Shown here in pieces: positions 53,101-61,128 of a DNA stretch of 64,000 nucleotides. Below the pieces are notes generated by a model that was not told where the DNA came from, did not search any database, and saw only the letters and a program-made list of their open reading frames with translations. The position numbers were made by a program, and so were the translations under genes. Source of the stretch: Lates calcarifer (taxonomy: Eukaryota > Chordata > Actinopteri > Centropomidae); the NCBI RefSeq assembly GCF_001640805.2, contig NC_066838.1, positions 10,813,132 to 10,877,131 on the forward strand. Direction: 5' to 3'. How positions within the stretch are numbered: position 1 is the first letter of the stretch; each line of letters begins with the position of its first letter.

Positions 53101-54958
53101 TTTAAGCCCATAACTGGTTTTGTGTTAACTTAAAACAAAAATTTGAAAAATACTAGTCGTTCTTTGTTTTCCGACTTAATTGTTCCAAAACCTCCATGTT
53201 ATCCACACTGTCCCTCAAACCCTGCACAGTACTAGTGCAATGACAAGGACATGATCCCTTATTAGCAGTGAAGGCATCAGTAGGCTCCAAACAAAGTACT
53301 TGCTACTGATTAGCACACAGCATGTCAAACACTCTATCCTGCATTCGAAAGATATATCAAAAAATGTAAACAGTCAGATTTCTTGTTGTGATTAACCAGG
53401 TATGCAGAGAAGTGAAAGAAGCCAGGATTTGAACTCCTGCTTCCTGCAGATTGTACAAGACCATGAGTGTCTTTGAGGAGAATCTTTCCAAAAGTATTGC
53501 CTGTCATCCCCATTCATATCCCCAACTAACAGACAGGCATATCCACCCTTTAAATTACAAGCATAAACAGCTGCTTCTTGACTTACCAATAGACATCCAG
53601 TAAATCTGACGTGGGGGCACGCCCGCTGGAGGGTTACATTTCAGGACAACTGGCTCTCCCTCCTTAACAACAAGTGGATTAATTTCCTCCTTTGGAAATT
53701 TAGGGACACCTAACAAAAACAAAAAAACAAAAAAAAAAACACAGACAAACAAAAATAAAACATTATCAGGAAAACTTACAGTCTGACAAGCATTAATCAG
53801 CAACTTTATGTAACAGACAAGCTTCTCATATATATAAAGGTTACTTACTGGGAACACTCAGTTCAATCTCCTCTGTTATGGCAGTTCCCAGCTTGTTAGA
53901 GGCGTAGCATCTGTATTTACCCTGGAATTGGATTAGATTCTTACTGTGAAGCACAAATGTGCCACCTGTGAGGTCTCTCTTGTTTGTTGTGATGTGGGGT
54001 GGGATAAAGTCTTGGCCATCTTTTGTCCATCTGTACCTGTTGAAGCAAAACATACAGCAAGTTTCCTTCAGGAAATCTCTGATCAGTGAACAATGTTTTG
54101 TACAAGTGATGAAAGCTATAATGTTTTGTCTTATCAGTTTTAAACTGTGGCAGTGATCATGTTGATGTCACTCACTCTGGTGGCGGATTGCCCTTGGCTT
54201 CACACCGAATAGTGACAACATTGTCAAAAGGAAGGGCAATGATGGGACCTGATGTCTGAGTTACTATTGTTGGGGGCTGCTCCACTATGATATGAAGAAA
54301 CATACACATAAAATCACACATGATCACAGAGATGTTAAATGTTACAAAATCACACTGAAAAAATACAAACTACAACTTGTGCTTTTCCTCGTTTGTTTCT
54401 AGTTCTTTTCTACTACCCTGTATGAGAAAGAGAGGTCAACAACTTGATAAAGTTGCATACCAACAATGCTGCATAATCTGTACAAATAAGGTGCCTTGGC
54501 TAGACAGTGAACTAAAATAGCACACCAGAGCTTGATTGCAAAACACTCTTACCCTAAACAAAGAAACCTCTGCTGCAATGCTTGTGACTTAAACAATTTA
54601 CTTTAAGTTGTTATTTGTTAGTCATTATTTTAAAAGCTTCTAACATTTATACTCAAGCAGGATGGACAGCTAAAAATATGAACACACGTTTTTAACAAAT
54701 GTTTTGTTACTCAGAACAAAGAGAGAGAGGAAAATAAAGATTTACATAATGAGCAAGTTAAATTTGCAAATAAAATACATTTTTCCTTCCATGTCAATCA
54801 AACCTTGTAAATCAACCCTTCACATTTATTGGAGAGGTAGTGATTAAGTAAGCCCTAAGTATCATGGCACTCCTACCTTCCAGAGGGATATTGAGGCCTG
54901 ACGCTCTGGAGGTCAAGGCCAAGAGCAGAGCAAGGTGCAGGCTCCCTGCCAACCTCAT
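25413..54958 (-). CDS. chl1: CHL1 (close homolog of L1), complete 27-exon coding sequence
   Basis: L1-family transmembrane cell adhesion molecule of neurons and glia. In mammals CHL1 acts in neurite outgrowth, axon guidance and neuronal survival, binding partners in cis and trans through its Ig domains and coupling to the cytoskeleton through its tail. The 27 exons join in one frame to 3765 nt, giving 1254 residues (mammalian CHL1 is about 1210-1225). Domains by residue: signal peptide about 1-21; Ig1 28-127; Ig2 128-224; hinge insert 225-237; Ig3 238-333; Ig4 334-425; Ig5 426-518; Ig6 519-615; FN3-1 616-716; FN3-2 717-814; FN3-3 815-921; FN3-4 922-1023; FN3-5 1024-1115; membrane span about 1129-1150; cytoplasmic tail 1151-1254. 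All six Ig domains keep their cysteine pair. CHL1 identity comes from FSTQGWFIG before the membrane and [13 protein letters not shown] plus HPD in the tail. Most introns are phase 1 at domain borders, the usual L1-family pattern. No frameshift or premature stop was found. The fish a/b paralogue cannot be decided from this window. Confidence 0.96.
26117..26139. repeat. (GT)n microsatellite
   Basis: About 11 GT units, followed by a G-rich strand ending in a run of G at 26189-26198. In the intron between coding exons 26 and 27. Confidence 0.9.
27176..27222. repeat. A-rich (AAC)n-like simple repeat
   Basis: Runs of A interrupted by caacaac units, in the intron between coding exons 26 and 27. Confidence 0.85.
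29284..29356 (-). CDS. chl1: chl1 coding exon 26: proximal cytoplasmic tail
   Basis: Residues 1160-1184. [18 protein letters not shown] then DTFCEYS. Keeps HPD (1167-1169), the tripeptide reported to let CHL1 act on Hsc70. The family FGEY reads FCEY here (Cys1181). Confidence 0.95.
29357..30644 (-). other. chl1: chl1 intron between coding exons 25 and 26 (1.3 kb)
   Basis: No exon on the minus strand. A purine-rich plus-strand open frame (29840-30355) is discussed under rejected items. Confidence 0.85.
30645..30776 (-). CDS. chl1: chl1 coding exon 25: membrane span
   Basis: Residues 1116-1160. [19 protein letters not shown] begins the hydrophobic segment (about 1129-1150), followed by the stop-transfer RRNKGGKYA. 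The GGKY juxtamembrane motif is the reported ezrin-family contact in mammalian CHL1 (there RGGKYSV). Confidence 0.96.
31166..31327 (-). CDS. chl1: chl1 coding exon 24: FN3-5, second half
   Basis: Residues 1062-1116. [33 protein letters not shown], then [12 protein letters not shown], matching the DSIFQDVIETR of mammalian CHL1 just outside the membrane. Two sequons (NTS, NAS). Confidence 0.93.
31633..31746 (-). CDS. chl1: chl1 coding exon 23: FN3-5, first half
   Basis: Residues 1024-1062. [20 protein letters not shown], then QLYVAYMNN. The core Trp in KISW and the C-strand tyrosines indicate a properly formed first half of a fifth FN3 domain. In mammalian CHL1 this part is absent or degenerate. 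Confidence 0.9.
32052..32105. repeat. poly-C run followed by (CA)n
   Basis: A 14-base C run runs directly into about 18 CA units, in the intron between coding exons 22 and 23. Confidence 0.95.
35350..36210 (+). mobile_element. degenerate L2-type LINE fragment (reverse transcriptase C-terminal part and 3' end)
   Basis: Plus strand, antisense to chl1, in the 4.7-kb intron between coding exons 22 and 23. Broken reading frames still give an FHCYVDD reverse transcriptase box (about 35420-35440), [16 protein letters not shown] (about 35660-35700) and [12 protein letters not shown] (about 35878-35915). These follow the order of L2 elements (YADD, VTK..FFHL, QNSAARLLT). The 3' end at 36140-36210 has the L2-like tail with TGTAAAGCACT and AATAAAGTTTATT. 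Non-functional 5'-truncated remnant. Confidence 0.75.
36456..36638 (-). CDS. chl1: chl1 coding exon 22: FN3-4, second half
   Basis: Residues 963-1024. [20 protein letters not shown], then [17 protein letters not shown], which matches the cysteine-containing ACTSQGCGKP segment of mammalian CHL1. Two N-glycosylation sequons (NET, NIS). Confidence 0.93.
36639..38358 (-). other. chl1: chl1 intron between coding exons 21 and 22 (1.7 kb)
   Basis: Contains the polypurine tract; nothing else recognised. Confidence 0.85.
36860..37150. repeat. long polypurine tract
   Basis: About 290 bases that are almost all A and G on the plus strand, with gaggaggag and gaaaaggaaaatg units. It lies in the intron between coding exons 21 and 22, where the chl1 sense strand is polypyrimidine. 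Confidence 0.8.
38359..38481 (-). CDS. chl1: chl1 coding exon 21: FN3-4, first half
   Basis: Residues 922-963. [41 protein letters not shown]. The NG..TGYLLQY motif is standard for L1-family FN3-4. Confidence 0.94.
38615..38840 (+). repeat. LINE/SINE 3'-end-like interspersed repeat
   Basis: gatgataataataataacaac followed by actttatagagcactttttct and ggcaaaatgcttcacaaa matches the common fish 'taataataactttatttatatagcacctttc...aaagtgctttac' element. Lies in the intron between chl1 coding exons 20 and 21. Confidence 0.5.
39156..39360 (-). CDS. chl1: chl1 coding exon 20: FN3-3, second half
   Basis: Residues 854-922. [49 protein letters not shown] and FNTPEG. The PGK/RNHA stretch corresponds to the FSGQRNSG region of mammalian CHL1. 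Confidence 0.94.
39361..41006 (-). other. chl1: chl1 intron between coding exons 19 and 20 (1.6 kb)
   Basis: No recognisable element; AT-rich with a short A run near 40352. Confidence 0.85.
41007..41122 (-). CDS. chl1: chl1 coding exon 19: FN3-3, first half
   Basis: Residues 815-853. [39 protein letters not shown]. Phase 1 in, phase 0 out (donor GTAAGT). Confidence 0.94.
41123..42064 (-). other. chl1: chl1 intron between coding exons 18 and 19 (0.9 kb)
   Basis: Nothing recognised. Confidence 0.85.
42065..42287 (-). CDS. chl1: chl1 coding exon 18: FN3-2, remainder
   Basis: Residues 741-815. [35 protein letters not shown] and TGYSGEDG, the typical L1-family end of FN3-2. It contains one NTT glycosylation sequon. 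Confidence 0.95.
42377..42447 (-). CDS. chl1: chl1 coding exon 17: FN3-2, start
   Basis: Residues 717-740. [18 protein letters not shown] then MDISWE, almost the mammalian wording (PDRNPQNI). Ends in phase 0 with donor GTAAGA. Confidence 0.94.
42809..43006 (-). CDS. chl1: chl1 coding exon 16: FN3-1, second half
   Basis: Residues 651-717. [37 protein letters not shown] and TYKTPPA complete the first FN3 domain. The acceptor is the AG in agcacag; the AG 5 nt earlier would break the frame. Confidence 0.93.
43235..43460 (+). repeat. teleost 'ttagcttagcataaagactgg' repeat copy
   Basis: agccaggaggcaattggctt, agcttagtataaggacagga and gaggctagctgtttccccc are recognisable parts of a widespread fish repeat. 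In the intron between coding exons 15 and 16. Confidence 0.55.
44758..44862 (-). CDS. chl1: chl1 coding exon 15: FN3-1, first half
   Basis: Residues 616-651. [13 protein letters not shown], the usual Ig6-FN3 junction of L1 proteins, then [16 protein letters not shown]. Acceptor tcttgcag, donor GTGGAG. Confidence 0.93.
45006..45130 (-). CDS. chl1: chl1 coding exon 14: Ig6, second half
   Basis: Residues 574-616. [20 protein letters not shown] followed by [13 protein letters not shown]. Two AG acceptors lie 8 nt apart. Only the downstream one (exon from 45130) keeps the frame; the upstream one would shift it. Confidence 0.9.
45682..45847 (-). CDS. chl1: chl1 coding exon 13: Ig6, first half
   Basis: Residues 519-574. 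[18 protein letters not shown], cysteine in [10 protein letters not shown], and core Trp in [11 protein letters not shown]. Where mammalian CHL1 has DGEA (an integrin-binding motif), this protein reads DGEE. Confidence 0.93.
46540..46706 (-). CDS. chl1: chl1 coding exon 12: Ig5, second half
   Basis: Residues 463-519. [29 protein letters not shown] supplies the second Ig5 cysteine. Donor GTATTT is weaker than its neighbours, but the frame fixes it. Confidence 0.93.
47019..47041. repeat. (TA)n microsatellite
   Basis: About 11 TA units inside a wider AT-rich stretch (46960-47060), in the intron between coding exons 11 and 12. Confidence 0.9.
47646..47757 (-). CDS. chl1: chl1 coding exon 11: Ig5, first half
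   Basis: Residues 426-463. [19 protein letters not shown], then the cysteine in [17 protein letters not shown]. The Trp codon is split across the junction, phase 2. Confidence 0.92.
48178..48450 (+). repeat. second, more degraded foldback-type repeat copy
   Basis: In the intron between coding exons 10 and 11. gagctgaaacaattagtaat and gataaccaactgatcatttt resemble the 5' part of the repeat at 49085. The 3' half cannot be aligned by eye. Confidence 0.4.
48827..48967 (-). CDS. chl1: chl1 coding exon 10: Ig4, second half
   Basis: Residues 379-426. [25 protein letters not shown] gives the second Ig4 cysteine; [10 protein letters not shown] closes the domain. Acceptor gctgtcag, donor GTGAGT. Confidence 0.94.
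49085..49435 (+). repeat. teleost 'GATTAATCGATTAATC' foldback-type interspersed repeat
   Basis: In the chl1 intron between coding exons 9 and 10. The order of blocks (gattaatcaat, cagcaactattttgaaaatcg, tctctggttcaagcttctc-like, aacaagacatctgag, gggctttaggaaattcttatgg, ttttctgacattttac) matches from memory a very common non-autonomous fish repeat with self-complementary ends. Degenerate. Confidence 0.6.
49693..49827 (-). CDS. chl1: chl1 coding exon 9: Ig4, first half
   Basis: Residues 334-379. Starts [16 protein letters not shown], an L1-family hallmark opening of Ig4, with the cysteine in [11 protein letters not shown] and the core Trp in [10 protein letters not shown]. Confidence 0.94.
49962..50143 (-). 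CDS. chl1: chl1 coding exon 8: Ig3, second half
   Basis: Residues 273-334. [16 protein letters not shown] provides the core Trp, and [15 protein letters not shown] the second cysteine of Ig3. Donor GTATGT after VIVE. Confidence 0.94.
50257..50362 (-). CDS. chl1: chl1 coding exon 7: Ig3, first half
   Basis: Residues 238-273. Begins with [13 protein letters not shown], then [14 protein letters not shown] with the first Ig3 cysteine. Phase 1 in, phase 2 out (donor GTATGT). Confidence 0.92.
50558..50596 (-). CDS. chl1: chl1 coding exon 6: 39-nt mini-exon at the Ig2-Ig3 hinge
   Basis: Encodes 13 residues, [13 protein letters not shown], between a good acceptor (tttgttccag) and donor (GTGAGT). 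It is phase 1 on both sides and a multiple of three, so it can be skipped without breaking the frame. A hydrophilic alternative insert at the same place is remembered from human CHL1 isoforms; use of this exon as a cassette here is inferred. Confidence 0.85.
50974..51144 (-). CDS. chl1: chl1 coding exon 5: Ig2, second half
   Basis: Residues 168-225. [21 protein letters not shown] then [17 protein letters not shown], the typical double-cysteine F strand of CHL1/L1 Ig2. Ends VVVKS with donor GTAAGT, phase 1. Confidence 0.95.
51145..53586 (-). other. chl1: chl1 intron between coding exons 4 and 5 (2.4 kb)
   Basis: No exon found. ctagctaacgttagcttc near 52330 contains a palindromic gctaacgttagc that often occurs in fish MITE-like repeats. 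A B-box-like ggatttgaactcctg near 53425 could be part of an old tRNA-derived SINE. Confidence 0.8.
53587..53709 (-). CDS. chl1: chl1 coding exon 4: Ig2, first half
   Basis: Residues 127-168. [20 protein letters not shown] and the cysteine in [11 protein letters not shown], then IYWMSIG. This is strongly CHL1-like. Its acceptor follows an A/T-rich, pyrimidine-rich tract on the minus strand. Confidence 0.95.
53849..54036 (-). CDS. chl1: chl1 coding exon 3: Ig1, second half
   Basis: Residues 64-127. Begins [11 protein letters not shown], supplying the Ig1 core Trp67. The second cysteine (Cys107) is in [16 protein letters not shown], a motif shared with CHL1 orthologues. The donor GTAAGT lies directly after SVP. 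Confidence 0.95.
54176..54284 (-). CDS. chl1: chl1 coding exon 2: Ig1, first half
   Basis: Residues 28-64. Contains QPPTIVTQ and the first Ig1 cysteine (Cys55) in [12 protein letters not shown], which closely follows the mammalian CHL1 sequence. Acceptor atcatag, donor GTGAGT, phase 1 in and phase 2 out. Confidence 0.93.
54285..54876 (-). other. chl1: chl1 intron between coding exons 1 and 2 (0.6 kb)
   Basis: AT-rich, no recognisable element. Confidence 0.85.
54877..54958 (-). CDS. chl1: chl1 coding exon 1: signal peptide
   Basis: Encodes residues 1-27 starting at the ATG (54958-54956), which has a G at -3. Basic Arg at position 2, then a leucine/alanine-rich core and a short polar end ending in ASG: a standard secretory signal peptide. 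The donor GTAGGA leaves phase 1. The 5' boundary of this exon is not clear, because acceptor-like AGs just upstream are weak. Confidence 0.9.
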
Positions 54959-54989
54959 TACCCTCCAGTGGTTACAGGAGACGGGAGAC

Positions 54990-56434
54990 AGAAAACGTGT
55001 TGATCAGCTGGTGTCACTTGGAATGTGTAAAGCACAGAGGACCTGGAAGAGTCAGAATAAGATCAAAAAACATAAGTCACAGGTTCAATAACTCAACTTG
55101 GCTCTTCAAGTGGTCAGATAAGGGTATTACGGGCATCTGTTCTAATCACAGAAATGCAGGGCTGAGTGAACATCCCAGAGGGAGAGTTTCTTTGCTCTAA
55201 GTGGGCTGAAAATGTCTCACACGAAAGGTAGCAATGTTGAAAACATTCAGTGTGATACAGTGTGGCTGAATGCCGAGTGAAACTAAAGACAACCAGAGGG
55301 CAAATCCATAAATAAGATCTGGCAACATAAAAATCCATCAAATCCACTTTTTCTATGAAAATCCCAATTAAAATACATGCAAGAGCTCTTCTGTTCTGTT
55401 TTAATAAAATGCAATGCAATGCAATTCAAAAATGCTGTGCCTCAGAGCAAAAATAATGTTCTTCATGATGTTTTGCAAGTAAATGTAGATTACCTAAAGG
55501 GCATTTACTAAACGAATTTAAAGGCTTTGAATTTCAAGGCAGAACTGACACAAAGGAGTAGTGGAAAATTTCAGCAAAGGAATAAATAACTTCAAAATAA
55601 ATATTTAAAATTCATAATTTTGACTTTAATTAGAAAATTAAATTTCAGAAATTTGCACATTAAATATATTTGATTTTCCTTGAATAAAATAGAGGAAAAG
55701 TTAAAGCTCTGTAATAAAGCTCCTTAAAAGAACCTGTGCTTAACTTAATGCAAACTTAATGCTGAGGATGTCAGCCGTTTAACATCAGTTGTCCCTTATT
55801 GTTCTGATGTCATAGCACAGCACAGCAGAGCACTTGTCTGAAGATTACCCTTTGAACTGTAATGCCCTGGTGGTGGCATCGCATGGCATGCTTACAGTAA
55901 ACCCGACTGGCACAAAGGCTAAGCCGCTGTTTGCTACGATCGCTAGATCCAAGATGGCAGAATATAAATTGGTCTAAGCCCGTCAGTATTTCACGGCTTA
56001 GTTCTCACAGTGCTGAGACTGTGGCGGCAGCACTGGCAATGCCAAATGGGTTCACCCTCCAGCTAATCCTTCTATCACAAGAATGAAGGCAGGGAGCTCC
56101 AGCAGTCATACAGTACGCTGCTTAACAATGGCTGAGTGCTACTCAGGGTTCTTCTAAGGACAACAGGCTGCATGTGTTGTCTCTTCTTAGTGAGAAAGGT
56201 TAATGTGATAATTGTAGTAGACTAGATTCAGGATTAAGCTGCTTGACTTAAGAATCAATTAAACAAATTGAGTGACTCTGTTCAAGTATTATTTGCAATA
56301 AGGACTCTTTGTGAATAGGGCTGAATGGTACACAAAGCTGGTTAGATGTTTGTTCCAGTGTAAACATACATTTTCATGTTGTAATAAAGCTGTAAGCCTC
56401 TCTCATTCCTAGTCTGGCGCTATTGTATAGAGAG

Positions 56435-56484
<50 letters not shown>

Positions 56485-57430
56485 CACACGTGCACGCCTG
56501 CCCACAGATACAGTTTTGCATTAGAGACCACCAGCAGCACTATAACACAGGCGTAAGTACAAACTTTATTGAAAGTGTTGTGATTTAAATCATGGACAGA
56601 AAACCTCATCAGATCAGCAGTGTCCTTGACAGGTGGGGGGCCCACACTCCTCCAGTGACACGAGAAGTGGGACCTTTCATCCAGATTTGTGTTGATCCTG
56701 ACAACACAGCAACAACGAGTGAACAGGCGACTTTCATTCATGTGCAGCAAATCCACTGCCCAGTGAACACTCAAAGAAACTGTGGGTTAGGCAAATTACT
56801 AGGCTGCATACGCACGTGGAGAGCTGTGAACCTGCCACTTTAATGAGAACTCAAACAAAGCTGACACAGTCTGTTTAAAAGATCCTTAGAGCGTAAAATG
56901 GGGTGGAGTCCCTGTGTAAACAGATAACAAAGTGTTTGTTTTGGGAGCCAAGGGATCTATTACCTGAACACATGGCAGATCATAGCCACAAATCTGCAGG
57001 GATTGTGTTTCCTAAGCCAGGGCACGAAGAGTGTGACTACTACACAACTAATCCTTGCCAACACACACTGTATACAATAACCCCCTCCCTGTCTTTAAGC
57101 TCAAACTTAGTACAACCTCCCACAGACTAAATAGCACCTCCACAGGATATATATGTGGAGCTGCAAAGTAAACATTGTTAAGTAATGCAGAAATGATTTG
57201 TGCATTCAACTTACACACACATACAGTAAGTACACAGAGAATCAATAACATCAAACTTTTCATTAAGTAATCAGTACTTACTCTTTTTTGAGTCATTCTA
57301 CATCTTACGTCCACCTCTAGTAGAGGCCTGAGGTAGCTGCACTACAAGTCCACAGAAAAAGCACAGGGCAGAACCATCAAGGGATCATCCCAACAACTCT
57401 GTCTGAACCAACATCTCTGACACAACCTCA
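54990..57430. other. upstream DNA / probable first intron of chl1
   Basis: Contains the (CA)n at 56436. A segment at about 55850-56110 is locally less AT-rich, with several CpGs (gctacgatcgctagatcc) and ccaagatggc, a YY1-like motif. I cannot assign it a function. Confidence 0.5.
56436..56482. repeat. (CA)n microsatellite
   Basis: About 23 uninterrupted CA units upstream of the chl1 start codon. Confidence 0.95.
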
Positions 57431-57439
57431 CGTTGCTTC

Positions 57440-57510
57440 TCTCCCGGTGCACAGACACGCCTCCCCGCCCGCCCCTCCACTCAAGCGGCTAAAGGAGCGA
57501 CAGGAGACTC
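57440..57510. promoter_or_regulatory. GC-box / CpG-rich patch, candidate promoter
   Basis: Contains GGGGCGGGCGGGGAGGCG on the minus strand, a strong Sp1-type GC box, in an otherwise AT-rich region. It could be a promoter for chl1 (minus) and/or for the candidate plus-strand exon that follows. Confidence 0.35.
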
Positions 57511-57573
57511 ACTGAAGTGACATATGTCGCCAAAGCCTCTCACTTGGCAAAGAGGCTCTCTAAGCCTGTGACA

Positions 57574-57650
57574 ATGAGTGGGACAAAGCCTGCACTGCGG
57601 GGCTACTCTGTGAGCATTAAAGAATGGGCAGAGGAAGAGAGGAAGTACAA
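57574..57650 (+). CDS. candidate first coding exon of an unidentified plus-strand gene
   Basis: Directly downstream of the GC box on the plus strand. An ATG with A at -3 opens 25 codons (MSGTKPALRGYSVSIKEW, then an acidic/basic helix-like AEEERKY) and ends at a GTATGT donor followed by a long CT tract. I do not recognise the protein and found no convincing following exon before the window ends at 64000. It could be chance or conserved noncoding DNA. Confidence 0.25.
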
Positions 57651-57659
57651 GTATGTCTC

Positions 57660-60450
57660 TCCCTCTCTCTCTCTCTTTCCCTCTTTCTCACTCACTCTCT
57701 CTCCCTTTTTCCTTGATTCTTCCATCCTGCCCTACACAAACTATGCACGCCCATTTACACCCAGCTCTGTCTCAGTGATTTTAATGCAATGTGTCTCAGC
57801 TCCAATGAAAAGGGGAGGGAGTCATCTTCTCTCAGAGGACCGGAGCTTTTGTGGAAGTGTACTTTCATTTCCATGTAGTGCTCCAGGGTATTGATAGATG
57901 GAGGCCTGGAAGAATATGCCTGAAATAGACATGATGTTCTTGATAGAAGACCACTAGGATCTTTAGATACATGATCTGGCTTTCATTTCCAGTTTTTAAA
58001 AAGATTTTATATTGTGCAAGCATAGTTTCATATCTGGAGATATGTAAAGAATGATTCTGTTAAATCAGTATTTCTTGTGAAGCTGTTCAAACAACTAAAA
58101 TTGTACATTTATGCAGAGGTCTCCAATGTTATCTATCAGTAATTCTCTAAATAGAATCAATTATATTATAAGGTGCAAAGCAGGGATTTGCAGTATGAAT
58201 AGCATGACAGACACTGTCTGGGGTTTAAGTGTGTTTCCAGATCTGTATTGTACTGAGAATAATGGAGATTGCATCTACAACATAATTTGCTTAGGCTAAT
58301 GGAGACATAATGGCCATACCAACAGAGCAGGCAGTGCTCACAGTGCCCTGCAGGGTCATTCAACGAGCAGGAAAATGAGTTGACATTCACAGCCCAGCAC
58401 CTCAAAGCCTGAAATTAACTAGTACAGGGTCCTTGCTAGTCAAGAACTATTCTATGAAATTTATAAATGTCAGATAAAGTGAAGAATGACAGACTAACAT
58501 TTCAAAGAATGCCTCAATGAGCAGCAGAGTAAAAACAATCTTATTTTTTTTTCTGTTTAATGAAGAAATTAAAAGTGTCTTCCATAATTCTATGTTGTTT
58601 TTGTTTTTTACTTATTGATGGATAAAAACTGACATCAACTAGGAAGCTACATTTTTTCTATAGTCCTATGTTTGTACTGTTAAATCAGTGACTGATTTAG
58701 ACTTGCCTGCATTTCAGCCTAAAGTCACTGTGGGTGCAGAATGGCCGGACATAATTACACAGTCCATTTAAGATTGCTGTCATTACTTGAAACAGATCTT
58801 TTCCGTGTTTAAGAGAGCAGGGTTTCTGTAAACACAGCAAAAAACCTTACAGCCAAAGCCTAACGGACTCATATGTTCCCTCAAAGCTTGACCACCGGTG
58901 TAGACGTGGGACAAAACATGTACTGTCATGCCTGAGGAAATATATACAGTCACCTGGTTGCTGGTTGTGAGAACTGGTTGTGAAGCACAGTTATAGTCAA
59001 AAGGAGACAAAATATAACATAACAAGAAGCTGCTGATACATTCCATAATATATATTATATATGTTCACTCACATATTTCTGATCTGTCTGTATGAGACTG
59101 ATGAAAACAATTCTTTCTTTCATCTTTTTGTCATCAAAAGTAATACAGATTGTTTTTGTAAAAAATATGGAATAATGTTCAAAGTTAGACAAGAAGAGAC
59201 ATGGTCATACTAAGATGGACAGGGCCAAATATATGTTGTTCAATTGTGCTATCCATATACTATAAATATATACACTAGCATATATCAGATTCTAACTTCT
59301 CTAATTATAACTTACAGCTTTCTGATGACACCTAGATACTCACATAATGAAATAAACAAAAACATTCAAAGACAATGCAGAGGATTTTTACCAAGTGTTT
59401 TCAGAGTCTCTGCTCATGACCAGTTTCATTGTTCTTGGTAAATTATAGTGAATGTTAAAGCAGCATCATTTGTGAATTCCAACGTCACGTCTCCACCAAT
59501 ATCTCAGCTGCCTGTGGTGAATAACTGAAATGGCTGCCCTGCCCCGTGCCTTTGTCATGATGCATTTCCTCCTCGCCTCTGGTGCTTTCTGATAATTACG
59601 TGTTGTTTACTTCTGTCTTCATGCAAGGCTCACAAATACACAGTAATTACAAAATACTTTCCGAGCAAACTTACGAAAAGCTGGACATACTACAACATGA
59701 GACAAGTGGGTCAAAATAACTACAAAAATATATGTGCCTGCGTGTCACGAGTATGATCACAGAAAGGACAGAAGGCCACCAGTACACACCTAACATCACA
59801 GTGTAATTCTATTATAACAGCAGCTGAGGTTGTGACCTTGTATTGTTTCTATTACATTCTCACACGTTGCTTGAAATCACAATAGAAAAGATTTCAGTGA
59901 GCGTGTGAACCCACGCAACCCCATGTGTAGACACTTCACATAAGCATACATCATATGACTGCACACCCAAAAGAAACGTATCATCAGGACAAGCTTTGCT
60001 GTCAACATAGACAATGACAGCAATGATGGAGGAGGTTTAAGACGTCCACAAACATCAGCTGGGATTGACAGACAGGAAGCCAGCCTCCAGACAAACTCTA
60101 TTCTTGAACAAATACTAGAGTGTTTTCACTAACAAAAACCTTCCCGTACTTTGTATTTCCAAAGTACACAAACTCAATGAGTTGGGCTAGTTAAGGTCTC
60201 ATTCTTAAAATTCAGGATGTTAAACGCAAATGTTATGGTAATGAATACGTAATTAAATAGTTCAACTGGTTCCTAATACAGATAGCACAAATGTCTTCAA
60301 AACCACATGCAACAGAGTAGTGGCTTTGAGTTATGCGTTTCTGAATGCGGGCCTCATGACTAGTGTGTGTGCATTACTGGTAGAACTGATGTGGTTACAA
60401 TCTATAGTCTCGATTAGATGTTAGAATATGAGTGAAACAAATCATTAGAT
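57660..60450. other. upstream DNA without a supported gene
   Basis: A CT-rich tract follows 57650. The rest is AT-rich with no recognisable exon or repeat. Confidence 0.5.
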
Positions 60451-60465
60451 ATTTATATGTATGTA

Positions 60466-60488
<23 letters not shown>

Positions 60489-60556
<68 letters not shown>
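60489..60556. repeat. (TA)n microsatellite, about 34 units
   Basis: Uninterrupted alternating TA after a short tatg/tgtg-rich lead-in (60455-60488). Likely length-polymorphic and prone to assembly error. Confidence 0.95.
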
Positions 60557-60558
<2 letters not shown>

Positions 60559-60594
60559 CTGATGACTGTTTATGTGGCAAATACCATGTAGTCA

Positions 60595-60752
60595 AAAGGT
60601 AGAGTGGGTTGCCCACTAATCCGAAAGTCAGTGGTTTGACCCCAAGCTCCTCCAGTCCTTGGGGAAGATACAAATTACAAGTGTAATGTAAAGCGCTCAG
60701 AGTGGTCGATATAACTAAAAAAAGTGCTATATAAATGCAGTCCATTTACTAT
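60595..60752 (+). repeat. tRNA-derived SINE-like repeat
   Basis: Has a pol III B-box-like ggtttgaccccaa and the tail tgtaaagcgctcagagtgg ... gtgctatataaatgcagtcc, typical of fish SINEs with an L2-like 3' end. Directly follows the long (TA)n tract. Confidence 0.6.
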
Positions 60753-61128
60753 TCATGACTGTCTACATTAAAAAACATATGCACTGCTGCCATGCCAACA
60801 TCAGGAACATTCATGTACTACTATATATCTCAGTATCAGAATTGTTAGGAATCAGAAACAGTAGCCTCACTCTCACTCAAGGCAGTAATCAGCTCTTATC
60901 AGTTACAGTAGTGTGGATAAACCATATTTTAAAAAAAGAAGAAGCCAAAGCCCATCTTTACAGTACATATTCTCATATTCAGTTTTGCTCTATACCAATA
61001 ACAACTTGAAAAATACAGATATTTCCTCAGTGACATACTATATGGGCTTAACAGCCTACAGCCACGTCTGACTCCAAACACATCAAGGTTTTAAGCTAGT
61101 TAAGGTCATAAAATAACAGCTCCCTTAC

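Noticed and set aside
53421..53450. B-box-like sequence ggatttgaactcc suggesting a tRNA gene
   Set aside because: No matching A box or cloverleaf around it; at most a trace of an old tRNA-derived SINE.
56409..56774. Minus-strand open frame of 121 codons
   Set aside because: A Cys-Val run comes from reading through the (CA)n microsatellite; the rest has no family features.
57493..57573. Longer start (GTG or upstream frame) for the plus-strand candidate at 57574
   Set aside because: The frame is open upstream only to 57493 and the 57574 ATG has the better context; there is no support for the extension.
60620..60660. Possible functional tRNA gene at the B-box-like ggtttgaccccaa
   Set aside because: The acceptor stem and anticodon arm do not form, and the downstream sequence is a SINE tail.
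60395..60745. Minus-strand open frame of 116 codons
   Set aside because: Its Tyr-Ile run is the (TA)n tract and its other end is the SINE-like repeat.
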